This document shows, in pieces, positions 25,401 through 40,400 of a DNA stretch of 64,000 nt (the first letter of the stretch is position 1; each line of letters opens with the position of its first letter). A program made the translations under genes and the position numbers. The notes beneath the pieces are model-generated. The model saw only the letters and a list, made by a program, of their open reading frames with translations, was not told the origin of the DNA and did not search any database. This DNA is from Plazaster borealis (taxonomy: Eukaryota; Echinodermata; Asteroidea; Forcipulatida; Labidiasteridae). The stretch is taken from positions 139,001 through 203,000 of the forward strand of contig CM037464.1 of the NCBI GenBank assembly GCA_021014325.1. Direction: 5' to 3'.

Positions 25401-28400
25401 GGAAGCCCAGCTTTTTGTGCCTGTGGAGATGTCGGTCATTAGGCGCCCTTCCTGCATCTTCTCTTTGGTGGGTTTGACGACGGAATCGTTCACTTTAGCT
25501 GCATACTCTTGAGTCTAGATGGGGAAGTTAAACACACACTAAATAACAGTTCATCTTAAAAAAGATTTTCGTACAGTCTTTGTGATGTCTTCAATTTTAA
25601 AAGGAAGGGTAAAACTCTTTTGACATCAAGCAGAACCTTTTTTCCTTAAAGGCACTGAACACGTTTGGTAATTGTCAAAGACTAGTGTTCTCACTTGGTG
25701 TATCCCAACATATGCATAAAATAACAAGCCTGTGAAAATTTGGGCTCAAATGGTCATCGAAGTTGCAAGAAAATGATGAAAGAAAAAACACCCTTGTTGT
25801 ACAAATTTGTGTGCTTTCAGATAGGAATAAAAGGCTTCTTGCAAGAAGTCTTTTATTATTTTAGTGAGAAATTACCTCTTTCTCAAAAACTACCTTACTT
25901 CAGAGGAAGTCGTTTCTCACAATGTTTTGAACTATCAACAGCTCTCTGTTGCTCATTACCAAGTCAGTTTTATGCTAATATATATTTTGAGTAATTACCA
26001 AACATTTACAGTGCCTTTAGGAGTTTACACAATTAAATAATTCTACTTCCCCACCCCCACCCCCCCCCCCCCACCTTTGTCTTCTTCCTGATTCAGGGGT
26101 GAGAGTCATCACTGACAAGAAGACCTGAACCTAGAATACAAATTTTTCGGAAGTATGTTGAAATTATGGCATTTCCACCTTTTGGGTAACACCTGAAGTG
26201 GTAGATTCAGAGGAGCTTCTTGGAACAGTACAAGAGAAGTTGATCAGGGGAGGAGTTGATCAAAGAGCATGATTTCTGTAACTGAAGAAAATAACAGCTG
26301 ATTTTCTTCTCCAGGCAGACAGAATAAAAAATCTGAATTCAGATAAAAGTCTGAAATTTCTCCTCCCTACTGATTGCATTTCTGTGTTCATATTCTGCTT
26401 CTTAACTGCATTCTTTTCTTTCTTTTCACACCCTTTCCAAACCAACTGCTTCGGCTTGTTGTGTTGTTATTAGCCTTTGAGAAAGACCCTGCTAGAGCTA
26501 GGGTCAAATTGTCAGGCCATTTGTGCATTTATACCCAGGACACACAATTTAAACTGGACCCCAGGCTCAAGGCCGGTGAATTTAGTGTTGGGACAGTAAA
26601 CTCACTACTAGACAAGTCCAGCAGTCTTGTGTTTTGGGTTTTCTTTTGTTTTTTTTATTGAATATAAATACCTCACTTGATTAAAATATATTATAATTTT
26701 TTTAATAAACCTTGTCGATGCATTTTTAATGAGACCCTGATAGTAGTTGAAGCAAGTCTGCATTGAGTGGGTAGATGTTTGCTCAAGTTCTAATGGTAGA
26801 ACTACAAGTCATCTGTGTACAGTTTATATCGAACATTCACACACGTACCCATAATTCAATAGACAGAACATACATGAGCATGTGTTGCCACGGTTACCAT
26901 TGTAACTAACAACTATCGTTCTGTGGGACAAACTGATAGCTTTCTGGACATCACCATAACAACAAACCAACAACAATATGAAGGGTTTTACTCTGTGGAT
27001 TACAACTAGTCTGGAGACTAAGTTACACCACAAATGTACTAACAAAATTCCTTGTCAAAACTGTTTGAATTGAGACCTTATCTTTTCAAAGCTGAGTAGC
27101 TGGTGATTTATTGATTTAAACATAGGTCAAATTCACCACATTGCTACAGTGTTTAAAGGGTCTGCACAACAATGTTAAGGTTGAAAAAATAACTGTTCAT
27201 GACATACACGGTAGCCTACATGGTATAAAGATGTCCATGTTAAAATACTTCCTATGAATTTTTTTCTTTTGCCTGAAATGCTATAGTTTTTTAGAAATGA
27301 GTAAAACAATTAGTTTTGATCTCCCGAGGCCAAAACTTAATGTTTGGAAAAAGTGAATGCATATATTATTTTTTAACAATTTTCTATAAAGATCGATTAA
27401 GCTTAAACTTATAACGGGTTTGTTTGTTGGGTCACATATACTGGGCTTTGACATTTACCAATGTTGTTTAATGCAACAAATTTCTAGTGTGAATGATCAC
27501 TGCAAATGCCTGCTAATTTTCCCCAACTACAGAAGCTTGAAGTGACCATTTGCAGATGTTTCCAAGCTAAATTATCTTAGAAAGATGTACAATAAGGCCA
27601 TATCCAAATTGGTGGCTACGGCTACAGCTGTTGCTAAGGATGTTGCTGTGGACTTCCTACAGCCGCAGCCGTAGCTGTACCCACCTATTCTGTGATGGCC
27701 TTAAAATGTGTAAGATCCGAGTTCCTAAAAAACACATCTTTCCAATTTGCTGTTATCTGGTTTCCGCAATCCACGATCATGTATCATGAAATCCACAAAC
27801 AGCAAACTGGAATTAAGACGCCTTTTTACATGTTTTATGGTTTTTATGAGAACTTTGAAAGACATCACAATTAACAAAGTTATTGTTGTTGTCTTTCCAC
27901 AATAATTTATCACAGAAATATGGAAATGCAGACACTACAGTCACTTTAAACTTTCCTACCCTAATTTCTGGTACAGACAACAACAAACTTACCTTCTGTG
28001 AAGCAACTGTTCCCAACTTTACAGCCTAGATATCAGAAACAGGAAAAAATCACAGGGATTTTTTTTATAAAAAAGTCAAATCAAAATGGTACTCATATCC
28101 CAGTTGGCAGTCTGAATGGGTTTTACTAAGACCGAGTTCATTTTCAAAGTGCTACCACACAAAGGATACATGAGAAAAAAAAGCAAGCGTGCGTCTTTTG
28201 TCCAAAAAATAACTTACGCCCCACTGAATTCATGGGGAGATAGTACCATAATAGATTGGGCCAATGCAGACGGGCAAACTCACTGAGAGCAAAAACCTAA
28301 CATAAATATGTATTCATCGTTTTTCCTTTGTTTCAAAAACTGTAAAATTTCAAATATTATTTGAGAAAACTTTATCACTTCACATAAAAATAAAGGGGGA

Positions 28401-31400
28401 AAAAACGTCTATGAAAACCCCAATATCATTTACAACAGAAAGTACATTATTGGTTTAAAATTATTTCTCATTCACTAGCTCTCAATAAGAACACCAGACA
28501 ACAGAACCTGTTCCACAAAATGTCGTTGTCACGTTTTAAAAAGTGAAAACAATGAAAAAACAGCTAATGTAAACAATTAAAAGGAGACTTGGTGGAGCGA
28601 CCGTTGATATAAACTATTTTATGCAATTTACCTGGCTGTCAGTTAATTTCCTTCCCAATCCACACTCTGACAACTAAGTCCTTCTGCTTGTTGTACAAAA
28701 TCGAAAACAAGAACAATTGATGATCACTTCAAACACCTGTTGCTTAACAGCAAACACATTATACATCAAATGCAGCCTCAAAGAAAGAGATTTTCAAACT
28801 ATTATCCTTTCCAGAAACCATGAAGATACTGTTGTAAAAAACCTCACTCTCTGGATGATGCTTCAACAACTAGTTAAACAACAAAGTGGATTTTCTACAT
28901 GCAGATAGCCGAGTGGTTAGAAAAAAGGCACATTCAGGTTCAATTTGCAGACGGCATGTGTGTAATGACACGAGTTTACTGCTTGAGTTTGCATCAAAGC
29001 AGACAACTGCTAGCCAACTGATGTGGACGACAGTTTATTTCAGCTGAAGAAACCTTCCCACTGATCAATATTGTATGTGCCTTAATCCAGTGTGTTCAAC
29101 AGTCGATAGAAAAAGACTGCACAAAAGGCCCACTACTTCTAGGCCAATCATCGGATTGGGGTAGTCTTTCAATGCTGCTATGTGAAGCACTGAACCTCCA
29201 GAGCATGTATACCTGCATAAGTACTGTCATTATTAGTGAGACCGGGCGGCCTGCAGAAACAATGTCTTGTTTGTCACACACAGGGAGGAGTAAAATACTC
29301 CTGATGTTTTTTGTTTTGTTCATATTAAAGTGATCATTTTTGGTTTACCCTACACTATGTGATAAGCAATGTATACACCTTTGGTACAGGACTCAGGAAA
29401 GCAGTGAGTATACCGTGCTAAATCAAACATTGGCGAATATCTTCCAAGTTTAGGTCAACTGAAAACAAAACCTTAAAATTAGCTTGACATTCAGTTTTAT
29501 GATGGGTTTTTTTCTTTCTGAATAATTGTTTCCCTTAGGTTTCTTTTGATCGTTAATAATTGTAAAATATTATTGTTGATTTTTAAGAGAAGTATATTTT
29601 TTGAGAAATAAGACACTCTTCAGCAATATGTTTTGCGACACCCCACACTAAAATCAGAACTTCTTGGAAATAGTGAAATGGCTTGAAAAGTGAAGAAAAA
29701 AAAAAAACCACTGCATTATATATAAAACTAGTATGGGAGATGGAGATGGCCTTAGCTTTCGATCCAAACCAGACCTTCTTCAGAGGCATAAACAATCACA
29801 AACGCAAACATATATTTATAGCAAAAAGAGGAGCAAGGATTATGGTATAAGGTATCCAGAAAAAAAAAGGAAAATTATAGCCAATCTAAGTTATTAACTT
29901 ACAAACAATGGGGTGGCTAAGAACCAATTTTTGTTTTCTTCTTTTTTTAAACCCTCTGGGCATTATATCAATGTGATGAGATGTCTTTTCAACCATTCTA
30001 TAAAAAATCTTGAATTAAAGGCCCTAATTTAGGTGTTACTTAAAGGGTCTCTATACTTCTGGTAAAACACAAAATATAAAAGCTCACAGATTTACATTAA
30101 ACTTACATGGTTTAAAGATAATGGTGATAGAAAGCTTCCCTTGAAATATTACTGGCTGGGGTGCTGTAGTTTTTGAGAAATGAGTAAAACAATTTGATTT
30201 GATCTCATGAGTTGAAACTCGATGTTTGAAAACAGTGAAAACACTTAAGGTTTTTCCCCACTTTTTTTCTGGTGATTGCAATGACCGATTGAGCTTAAAC
30301 TTTCACAGGTTTATTGTTTCATGTTTATGTTGGGATACACCAAGTGGGGATAGTGGTCTTTGAAATTTACCAAAAGTATAAACTCCCTTTAAAAGCTCTT
30401 ATTCTAAGTATCTGACGGGCAAATAAACTCAGTTTTTAGCTTTGGGGGGAAGTAGGCCTACCTGGTTGTGGCATGGATTGTCAAATACACATCTACGGCC
30501 AAATAAAAATAATATACGTATACCATTACCTAAATAAAACTTCAATCTCTGTTTGTGTTGTGTTTTCATTTTCAAAGATGTCACAAAATATCTAAAAAAC
30601 ATCAGTGACATAGAAAATTGAAGGAAAATTACAACAAAAACAACTAGTCTCACCAACAAATCATCTAGACTGGCAGGTCCGAAGAGACCCAGTTAATAGC
30701 ATCGTCAACAATTAATCAAACCAAATAATAATCTGCTCCTTTCCCTGCCTGATACAAAATGATAAAAAAAGATAAACTGCAATTTATATTTGTCATGCCT
30801 AATAAACATCATTGTTCCCTAACTAGTCTCCAAATCGTTTGGGTTGTTGATTTTCTTTAGTGACAGCTGGCACGGCAACTGACACGAATCAATACTATAC
30901 ATTCCAAAACATTTTGAGAAATTAGTGATTATTGAATTTTAAATATTATTTGGTTTTATCCATACACCGATTTGTGTAAAGCACTGTACTCAGTAATTTC
31001 CTCGAGTCCTGTGAAAAAAGTATATAAATAAATAAATCCACAGGCATATTACTAGGATTGGATTCGAACCCACGACCTTTGCCATTCTAGAGAAGATGTC
31101 TTACCAACTAGACTACCGAGATTGCCCGGTAGCTACAGGCAGTTCGAATCCTATATTTTAGCAGTGGGCACTGCAACAATTTAATAATTTTTTTATTTGC
31201 ATCGGGGATAGAGAAATATTATTTGGTTTTTTACCCATACACGGATGTGTGTAAAGCACTGTATACTTAGTACTTTCCTGAGTCCTGTGAAAAAAAATCC
31301 ACAGGTATGCAAATTACTCTGGTGGGATTCAAAGTTTTCCATGAGCGTTTATTATGTGTGTTTTTAAGACAAAATCGATATGCAAGTCAAGACAATTTAA

Positions 31401-34400
31401 AAGAAAAGTAGGAAGATGTCGGTTGATATGATTGACCATTCCTGTTCTCTACACTTGTCTAATCACACCACAAAGGGATAGTGCATCATTGGTTTGGGGA
31501 GATACATGCATTCTCCCTAAACAGTGGTCTTAGCTAAATGCCAAATATAACTTCTGAGGACCACTCAAAATTCTGAGTGGTCCTGCCTGGTTAGTCCATT
31601 GCTTCCCAAAGCTTTGATGCGCAAAAACCCACTGCCTGCTTGGAATGTTCATAACATGGTTTCAACTCAAGTCCCATACATTGTACAAACGACAGTGTTG
31701 AAAAGTTAAAAAGCTGGTGGAGTAGTGATATCAAAAAACTAACTGGTCCTGCTGTCTAGTCACTGAAAAATTAAAGCCGAACACTGTACATGGTACATTA
31801 ATTTCAATCCTCTAGTTTTTAAGAAACATCATGAAAGGATGGTACATCAGGGTTTTAAACATTCACTGAACCACAGGCCTAAGTCCAGTAATTTTAACAT
31901 CAGGCTAGATAACCGCAACCCAAGTCCATCCAGTCATCTAGCCATCCAGTGTTTTTCCAAGACATACCTTTTCAAAGATTGAATTCAGCCAATCCTTTAC
32001 CTCAAAACCCTGGGCTCGATTTCACACAGAGCTAAGATTGATCTTAAGATGTGTATCAATCTTAGTTGCTAAGCAAAGTGTGATGTCACATTACAAATCA
32101 GTATATGGATGGCAATGTGAGGGCCCAATTTCATAGAGCTGCTAACCGTAAGCACACGAAAAGGCATGCTAACCCTGATGCTTACTGTATGAAAATGAAT
32201 GACCTAACAAAGCAAATCCATGGTGAACACGCAAGCTGGCCCCCTAAGTTTCTTGCTAACCTGTGAAATACACTAACGGCTTATTGAGGAAATTTTTCTG
32301 CTATAGCTAGCACGAAAATTTGCTTACAGTTAAGCAGCGCTATGAAATTGGCCCAAGATACCTTCTCTGTCAATTAAGTGTATAGATTTTTCTTAAAGCC
32401 CTCACTGACCTTTAGCATGTCAAGTGGCCCTCTTTCCTTGTATTGGGTGATTTATTGACCACTCATCCAAAGATAAATCTTGTTACTTTGTGAAATTCAG
32501 AGCCACAACAGTATCCCCCAACAGTATCCTCAGTGCAACAGAAGTATATCAAAGGACATACTGAAGAAGAAAACAGTTCCAATTTTTTCAACCAGGCAGA
32601 AAAAGGGTCTGAAAATAAGGGTCACCTACATGTACATTGTAAAAGTCTGAAATTTCTCATCCATGCACGAGACCTTTGCTGTAGTTCAGATTGCTTCTTT
32701 CTATTATTGTAGCATAATGTACAGAATAACGACATTAGTCGTGTTAGTTGCCAAGCCCAAGCATGGTTTGAAGAACACTCTACATGATGGTCACATTGCC
32801 TTGTTTATCCTTTCATAAATGTCACGTATCCTATGCCAACATGACCATGAATTTACAAATTACAGTCCATATATTTTTTGTATGCGTTCGTGTGAGAGTT
32901 TTTTGGGTTTTTTTAACATTAAAGATGAATTACATGTGTCTGCCAGTTTATCCTATCAGTGTCTTTTTTTTAAATGCAGTCCGAAACATGTATAGCTGCA
33001 CATATTTCGGAAAACAAACAGCAAACAGCAATGGAAAGTTAAATCTGTGCCAATCTTTGTTAAACCCCCTAAAAAAGGTCAAGGCCTGTCTAAAGAATAT
33101 CACAACAGATTTTCTTTTAAAAAAAAATTAAAAGAAGTTGACCTTAAAAGGAGGGTCCATACACAATTTTTTTTTTTTTTTTTTAAGAGTAAATAAATTG
33201 TTATCACCCAGTTCTAGATAAAACACTGTAAAAACATCCTAAGAAAACTTCATCAAACTGAACATGCACAAAATTCCTGACAAAACAAACCGTTTTTCAT
33301 TGTTTTCACTACTATTGTGCGGAGACCCGGAGGTGCATTCCACGTCTTGCAAGGGGTCAATACATACAGATTGGTATAGGTTTTAATAGGTCTCTTAGGC
33401 TATTTAATAACCTTTTCTGAGGGTAAACAATCAGCAAGCAGATTAAAGTTTTGTAAAGTACTATAGGATAGGGCAAGTCCAAGAGTTCACGCAATTACTT
33501 TCAGAGCGTTAAACATTCAGAGAATTAAACCCTCTGAAACGGAATTAAAATTATTATAATGATGGGCCTCTGCGAGGATGGGATGATTGTGTAATTAAAA
33601 CAAAAGCATGATGCATATTACCCATTGGACTGCAAAAGGACCTTTTCACACGTTTCATGGAGTTGCAATAAAAATCGGGTGAGAGTCATTCTTGACAAAA
33701 ATGTCTGACTCTACAATCCAAATCTATTTTCAGAAGGCATGTTGAAATGATGACATTTACACTTTTTTGGTAACCCTTGAAGCTTCATGGAAAAGTATCC
33801 TCAGTTCTAAAATATATTTATATCTGAAGAATATACTTTTCACCACAAAATAACAACGAATACTTATAAAGTGCACACATCCACCTAAATAAAGGCGCTC
33901 ATGGAGCTACAAAAGAATCAACTTAACAAAAAACCAATATACTACATGAATAATTATGATAGATTTCAGCAAAAAGCCTGAAACTTCTCATCCATGTACA
34001 TTATCCCTTTAAAATTTCATTTTATAACTCCACCTGTTGGGAGCCATATTTCATCTTGCTTTTTATTATTTCTTCCTGGGTGTCGCTTGCTTTATATCTT
34101 CCTAATCAGTAAGATGAAAGTATCTAGCACTCAATTACATACACTCTTTGTTTTTTATTTCCATCTCCATTTTCTTCTCTCGAGAGAAATCCTTCATCGA
34201 CAGGCAATCACCAAAGAGTATGGAATTTATGGGCGGATGGGAAGAAGCAAACTACTGTAATTATTTACTTCCTGGGTAGTTTCCATAATGAAATCTGCAA
34301 AGACCAGACAAGTTCAAACTTTACCGAAACCAACCATGACGTCAGACAATAATTTTTTCAAGGGGGAATTTAACTCAAAAGTCGACTACATTTCAACTTG

Positions 34401-37400
34401 CAGGTATCAAGATATCTTTACAAAAGTACAAAATCTCCTCCTAAGGTTAAGTTCACCAATTTAAAAAGAGAAAGAAAAATTGTTGGTCTTGCAAAAACAT
34501 TTCTGGTTTAGTGAAAGAGCCTGTATAATCAAATAAGACTCTTTGGACAGTAGGGGCCTATTGAAAAAAAAAACATTCATAAAAAAAACCAATTCCAATT
34601 ATTGCCTGAAATTTAATCACCAATTGAACTGCCTCAGAAACATGGCATCACCTTGCACATAATGAATGCGGCCCCCTTAATAAGAACACATTAAAAATGA
34701 GACCTCATTAAATAACTACAACTACCAGTGTAAGAGCTTAAAAATAATCAGGATGTCGCAGGTTCAAGTCCCGCTCTTGTCAATTTTCTTTGTTCAACCC
34801 AAAAGCTTACAAAAATATTACATATAGTTTGCAGAAGATTAAATATATTTCCATTCTCAATAACCATACCATTAATCAACCCCGAAAACTTTCATCAAAT
34901 TAGGTTGAACTATTTTTTAGTGAAAATAATGAAACAGTTTGTATTTTGTCAGTGATTTTGAACAAATTCATTTAATGTGTTTAATTTGATTGCGGCAATC
35001 AAAATACGTAATGGTGATCGGGTGTTTACATGCTATTTTCTTGACTGACAGTATTTTGGATGGAAAATGTTTCTCTGTAAGATTGGTACTGGTAAGAACC
35101 TTATAATCAGTGAGCTTTCAGATTGAAAATAATCAATTTGTTTGTCATTGTTATATTAAAAATCCTGTACTATATCTGTCACAAGGTCAGACAGATTCTC
35201 TTTCAGATGGCACAACAGTACTCAGCGTTAACCATTCTAATTTCTCTAATATTAGAGGAGGTAATCTGTGTGTAATTTTCCCCCCACCCCCCCCCCCCCC
35301 CCCCCCGGGAAACAGGTGTGATCATAGCTCTGTAGTGACGATGTACAAGCCAACAATACTGAGCAACAAAATATCATAAACCCTGTTGATTACATACAAG
35401 GACCAAAAGGCCTATCCCAAAGTAAATGGTGCTAAGCATATTTTTCTTTAAGCAAATTTCTTCTGCTACTAATAGTAAATTTTAGCAGGAAACCAGTGAC
35501 AAACATACATCATGAAGTATTTTGACTGGTAACCTATTTCTGCTACAAAGCAATATTTTTCAATGCTGAAGAAATAGTTGTTCTTCGTTGTGACAGCTTT
35601 ATGAAATTAGGCCCAGGACCCATTGACACAAAGCTATTTGGTCCTTGGAAAAAAGTAGGAACATTTTATGGAGTACATTGGCTGACCTACAATATACACA
35701 TGGTGCAGGTTCTAAAATACTTTTAAGGCCTTATTGATATCAATTTTTCTGATTTTTCCGAGGGCAAAAAATCATAAATCAGACTAAAGTAGGAAGAATA
35801 TCATGCCTGCCTCAAATTATTGTAATTCCAGTCCTGTAAATGGTAAAGCATCATGCTCAAGAACTTAAGGGTCATGACCGGAAATTGAACACATACCCCC
35901 AATGACTTAACCACCAGAACTTGAGTCCGGTACACTAGACCGTTCAGACGCAAATCCCTGACAGAACAAAGCTTTTTAATACCAAATACATACATTTAAC
36001 CTCCAAAGCTGGCTGTGTTAACTGAGAGTTAGAGGATTGTAATAAATATACTCTTTCTATTAAAAAGGTATTTTCCCTTTAATGCACAAAGTGTGGTGAT
36101 GCAAGCAGTAAATCTCATTCGTGAGATATGGCTTCATTATCTGTGGGATGACGACAGCCGTTAGATCTGGAAATAATATAGTCGTCACATCCACGTCTCA
36201 GTGGAGACACTTAAAATTACAGAGACGGAAACAACACATCTATTCATCACTCAAGAAATGTTTCTGGGCAATTAAAAAAAAAAAAGACAACTCCTCACGT
36301 AAAATCCATTTCCTTCCCAAAAGATTTATCAGTTGAGTAGATTTATTGTTTGGATATCAACAGAAATTGGAAACAAAGCTGTTGTAAAAAATTTACCGAG
36401 CAGAAATTGGGCATACAACAATTTCTGGGGCAATTAATACTAAATCACACCTTGGGTTGAATTGAATCCACTTTTTTCCCCCAAAAATTGTTTTCTGAAT
36501 TTAAAATTTGAAAGGAAAATGTTGCACAAATTTTAAGGAGCAGAAATTGCTCATATTGAGCACACATAGTTCACATTAAATGTTGATGAAGGCTCTAAGT
36601 GTAAGTGTACATTTATTATTAGGTGTATCATGTATGTTAGCATTTTTCCTACAAAACAAATACACATTAAACAGCAGCCGTGCTCCAACGATAATACTAC
36701 TTTCTAATGGAGACAATAAATTACATTTTTCATTTATTTTATGTATTAACTGAACCTGATCCATACAAAAAGTTGCCTGACAACAATTTCTTTTAAGATG
36801 CAGACGGGCAAAATTAAATGTTGCTTTAAAACTTTAAAGAATTATTTCTTGTGATGCCTGCTTTTTAAATCAATTTTACGGGTAAATAAATTGTAACAAT
36901 TTTAGAGACAGTTAAAAGAAAGTTTCTGAACTACACAATGGCGTCAGACTCTGGATCCTTCTATATTGGGTTTTTTTTTAGCTGATTTTTTTTTTGAGGG
37001 GGGGGGTGTGGAAGTAGTAGTTTCGTTCTTGTATTTTGTTTGCATTATTCTTGCTTTTTTGTATCACATTTTAAACTTTTGATGTAAGTCTTTAGAAACA
37101 GAGCCAGGAGAATGCTGAATGCATCAGTAACTGCACAAGTCAATATTGTTTGGGTACCTGTACACGGATGTGTGTAAAGCATTGTATACTCAGTACTTTC
37201 CTCAAGTCCTGTGAGAAAAAATCCACATGCAAATTACTCGGGTGGGATTCAAAGTTTTCCATTAGCGTTTATTATGTGTGTTTTTAGACTAAATCGATAT
37301 GCAAGTCAAGACAATTTAAAAGAAAAGTAGGAAGATGTCGGTTGATTTGATTGACCATTCATTTCTGTTATATTACTCAGGAGGGATTGGAACCCACAAC

Positions 37401-40400
37401 CTTTGCCATTCTAGAGCAGATGTCTTACCACTAGACCACCAAGATTGCCCGGTAGCTAGAGGCAGTTTGAATCCTATATTTTAGCAGCAGGTGGCGTGAC
37501 AATTTAAATTTGCATCGGGGATAAAGAATATTATTTGGTTTTACCCATACACCGATGTTCACATCGGTGCACAAGGCCTTTACTGTACATACGTGTACCT
37601 TTACCCTGCAGCAATATTGACTGTGTGACACATTTCATTTTAGAGTAAAATTGCATGCAAAAATTACGTAAGCGTGTAATACATGTAGCCACATGGCTTA
37701 AATTACACACTGTACACACTGTGGAGTGTCGTGGCCGAGCGGATAAGAATAAGAACACCGAACTCAAGCTCTGGTGTTTCTGATCAGCAGAGTGTGGGTT
37801 CGAATCCCAGCCGTGATACTTGTGTCCTTAAGCAAGACACTTAACCACATGCTTTGTCCTTCGCCGTAGGTCCCGTGTGTTGTGTAATGCACGTAAAAGA
37901 ACCCCAGTGCACTTATCGTAAAGAGAAGGGGTTCGCCCCGGTGTTCCTGGTTTGGCAGCATTTTGCGCCACAGCACCTTGTAAACCATTACATGGTGCTA
38001 TGTAAAGGAATAGGTCTCATACCTTGCGGGAAAAACTTACTGTTTGTCTGTTCAAGCGCCTTGAGTACCTTATTGGTAGATAAGTGCGCTATATAAGACT
38101 ATATTATTATTATTATTATTATTATTATGTACAACACATGGGGACATTGACTCCCAAAATGGCACAACCAAGATTGTGATGACCTCAGGTGAATTTGGTA
38201 ACCAATACTCAGGAATTCACAATGATGGAAACAGATGGTGACAAACCATGGCAAGAGTTACAAGTTTAGAATGGTGAAATGAACACAAAGTCTGCTGTCG
38301 TGATTGTAAAATGGGGGGCAAAACACATGGATATTGAATATTGTACCTCCCATAAGTTCGGGCTAGGTAAGCAAGAGTTTGGGACTCTTGAGGACTCTTG
38401 AGGGTTCTTAGGTCAAATTCAGTCATTTTCCGATAGATAGAGTCCTTATGAAAGTGGGGGGGAATACATGTTAAAATGATGCAAAGTGTCACTTTTTTAA
38501 TACTCTTTTAGAGCAAAATTCAAAACAACACATCACTATAATATAATACATGACACTATAACAAAATGACATTACTAATGTCAACAATGAACAGGTTTCT
38601 ACATTCCACACAGATATTTTCAGCAGTCAAAGGTCAAATTCAACACGTTTTTAATGAATAAGGAAATTGAATATGACCTTAGAGCCCCTCTTTAACTACT
38701 CAAAATTACTGCATACTAAGAACATTTAAACCAATTCCAGTCCTGTGAAAATATTGAGTAAAACCAAGTCTACATACCCCTTCCTTGGTGGCCGCTGCAA
38801 ACTTGGTCGCACCTACTGCAAATGTTGACCAACCCTACAAAGATAAAATAAAATGAATACTTTCACAATTCTATCAAGAATGTTCACCAACTTTGATAAG
38901 AGCGAAAAAAAGGAGAGGACAGGGTCTTGGCTTTCTCAAAGACTCATTACTTTTTCCTCAATTTTAGATCAAGATTTTCATGTTTTTTAATCACAGTCCA
39001 AGTGGTTAACCCTGACATAAACAATTAAGGTCCTCAAGCTATATTTTGCCAGCCATGTGTTTATCTCTTCAACCACCGAAGTATGTGTGTACATGTGTGT
39101 ACTGTGTAATACATAATACTGGCTGGCACAGCCAAAAACCACACTCGATGATATTGAATTGTCAGACAGTAGGAGGGTTGACTGTGTACTATGGAGATAC
39201 ATTCACCACATGATACTATAATGCTGGCTGGCATAGTTAAACTATCATACAAAACCACAGTGGATGATATCGAAATCGAATGGTTAATCAGTAGGAGGGT
39301 TGACTTTGTACTGTGTAAATGCATTTAACCAGAGCGTAATATTGGACCAAAAAAGTGCTCGGATAAAACGTAATACCAAAATCAATGTTGTTGTACCATT
39401 AAAAGTAGGGTCATAGATTGGTTTTTGTCAATGTAATGCTGATTTATTGGCAAAATTATCAAGAATACTACAATAAAAGACACATTTGAAAGTTCCAGCT
39501 GAATAGAGTGTCTACTTGCTGAGAAAACAGCACAAAACTGTCACAGTACTTTCACAGGAACGTAGAATCCATCCACGTTTAGCGAGGCGACATCGGGTAC
39601 CAACCTGTTCTCTGGCTGCAGCATTCGAGAACGGACACCAACCCTCAATAATCTGAGAAACGATTCGAGCATGAATCATTTCTCAGATTCAAATGTTTGC
39701 ATTGATTTCTAATCAACGGGGGGCATTTCAGACAAAACAATTTTGCAGGATGCTTACTACTATTACCATCTTTATAACAAGTAAGCTTCCGGATGGAAAT
39801 TAGACCATTTCTTTTTTGGGGGGTAATTTCCTAAGTATGACCCTACCTCTAAAAGCTTTTGATCTGCCATAATTATAGTGAATGTCGATGAGTCATTACA
39901 TGCACTTACCAGAACAAGTGTAAAACAAGGTTTTAAAAAAAGAGCTGTTATCGTCTGTGAAAGTTACACACATGCACTCAATGACATGATGTGCATGCAG
40001 GTCAATTTCTGCTTGTCACATGCATTGAGAATTTTGTAAGAGAAACATTTTTCATGTGTGGAGTGCATTTTGAGGTCAAATTCTCCCTATTAAATCGTGG
40101 CATTGTTTTTTCGGGACTACTAAATGCGCATGTGCACCTCGTTGGCTGAGCACTAGCATACATGTAGTGCATTGTGTGCGCTATGATGTGTTTCATACTT
40201 AATCATGTACTTTGGCTATACTAACATCTTGCACAAGGTAGTAAGTAGGGCATTGACTCAACGTTGCTGGTGATTGGTGAATGCCTTGTCTAAAATTGCA
40301 CTGTACCTAACGTAATTCTAATGCAAAGCTAATCCTAAATGAACACTGTTAAATAAAAGCTATTTGTATGTTTGTCCAGACAATTTGCCCAAGCGCATTC

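Noticed and set aside
37726..37810. Functional tRNA-Leu gene
   Set aside because: A and B boxes are present, but the acceptor stem is not closed and the same body plus (ATT)n tail follows in several copies, so it is a SINE.
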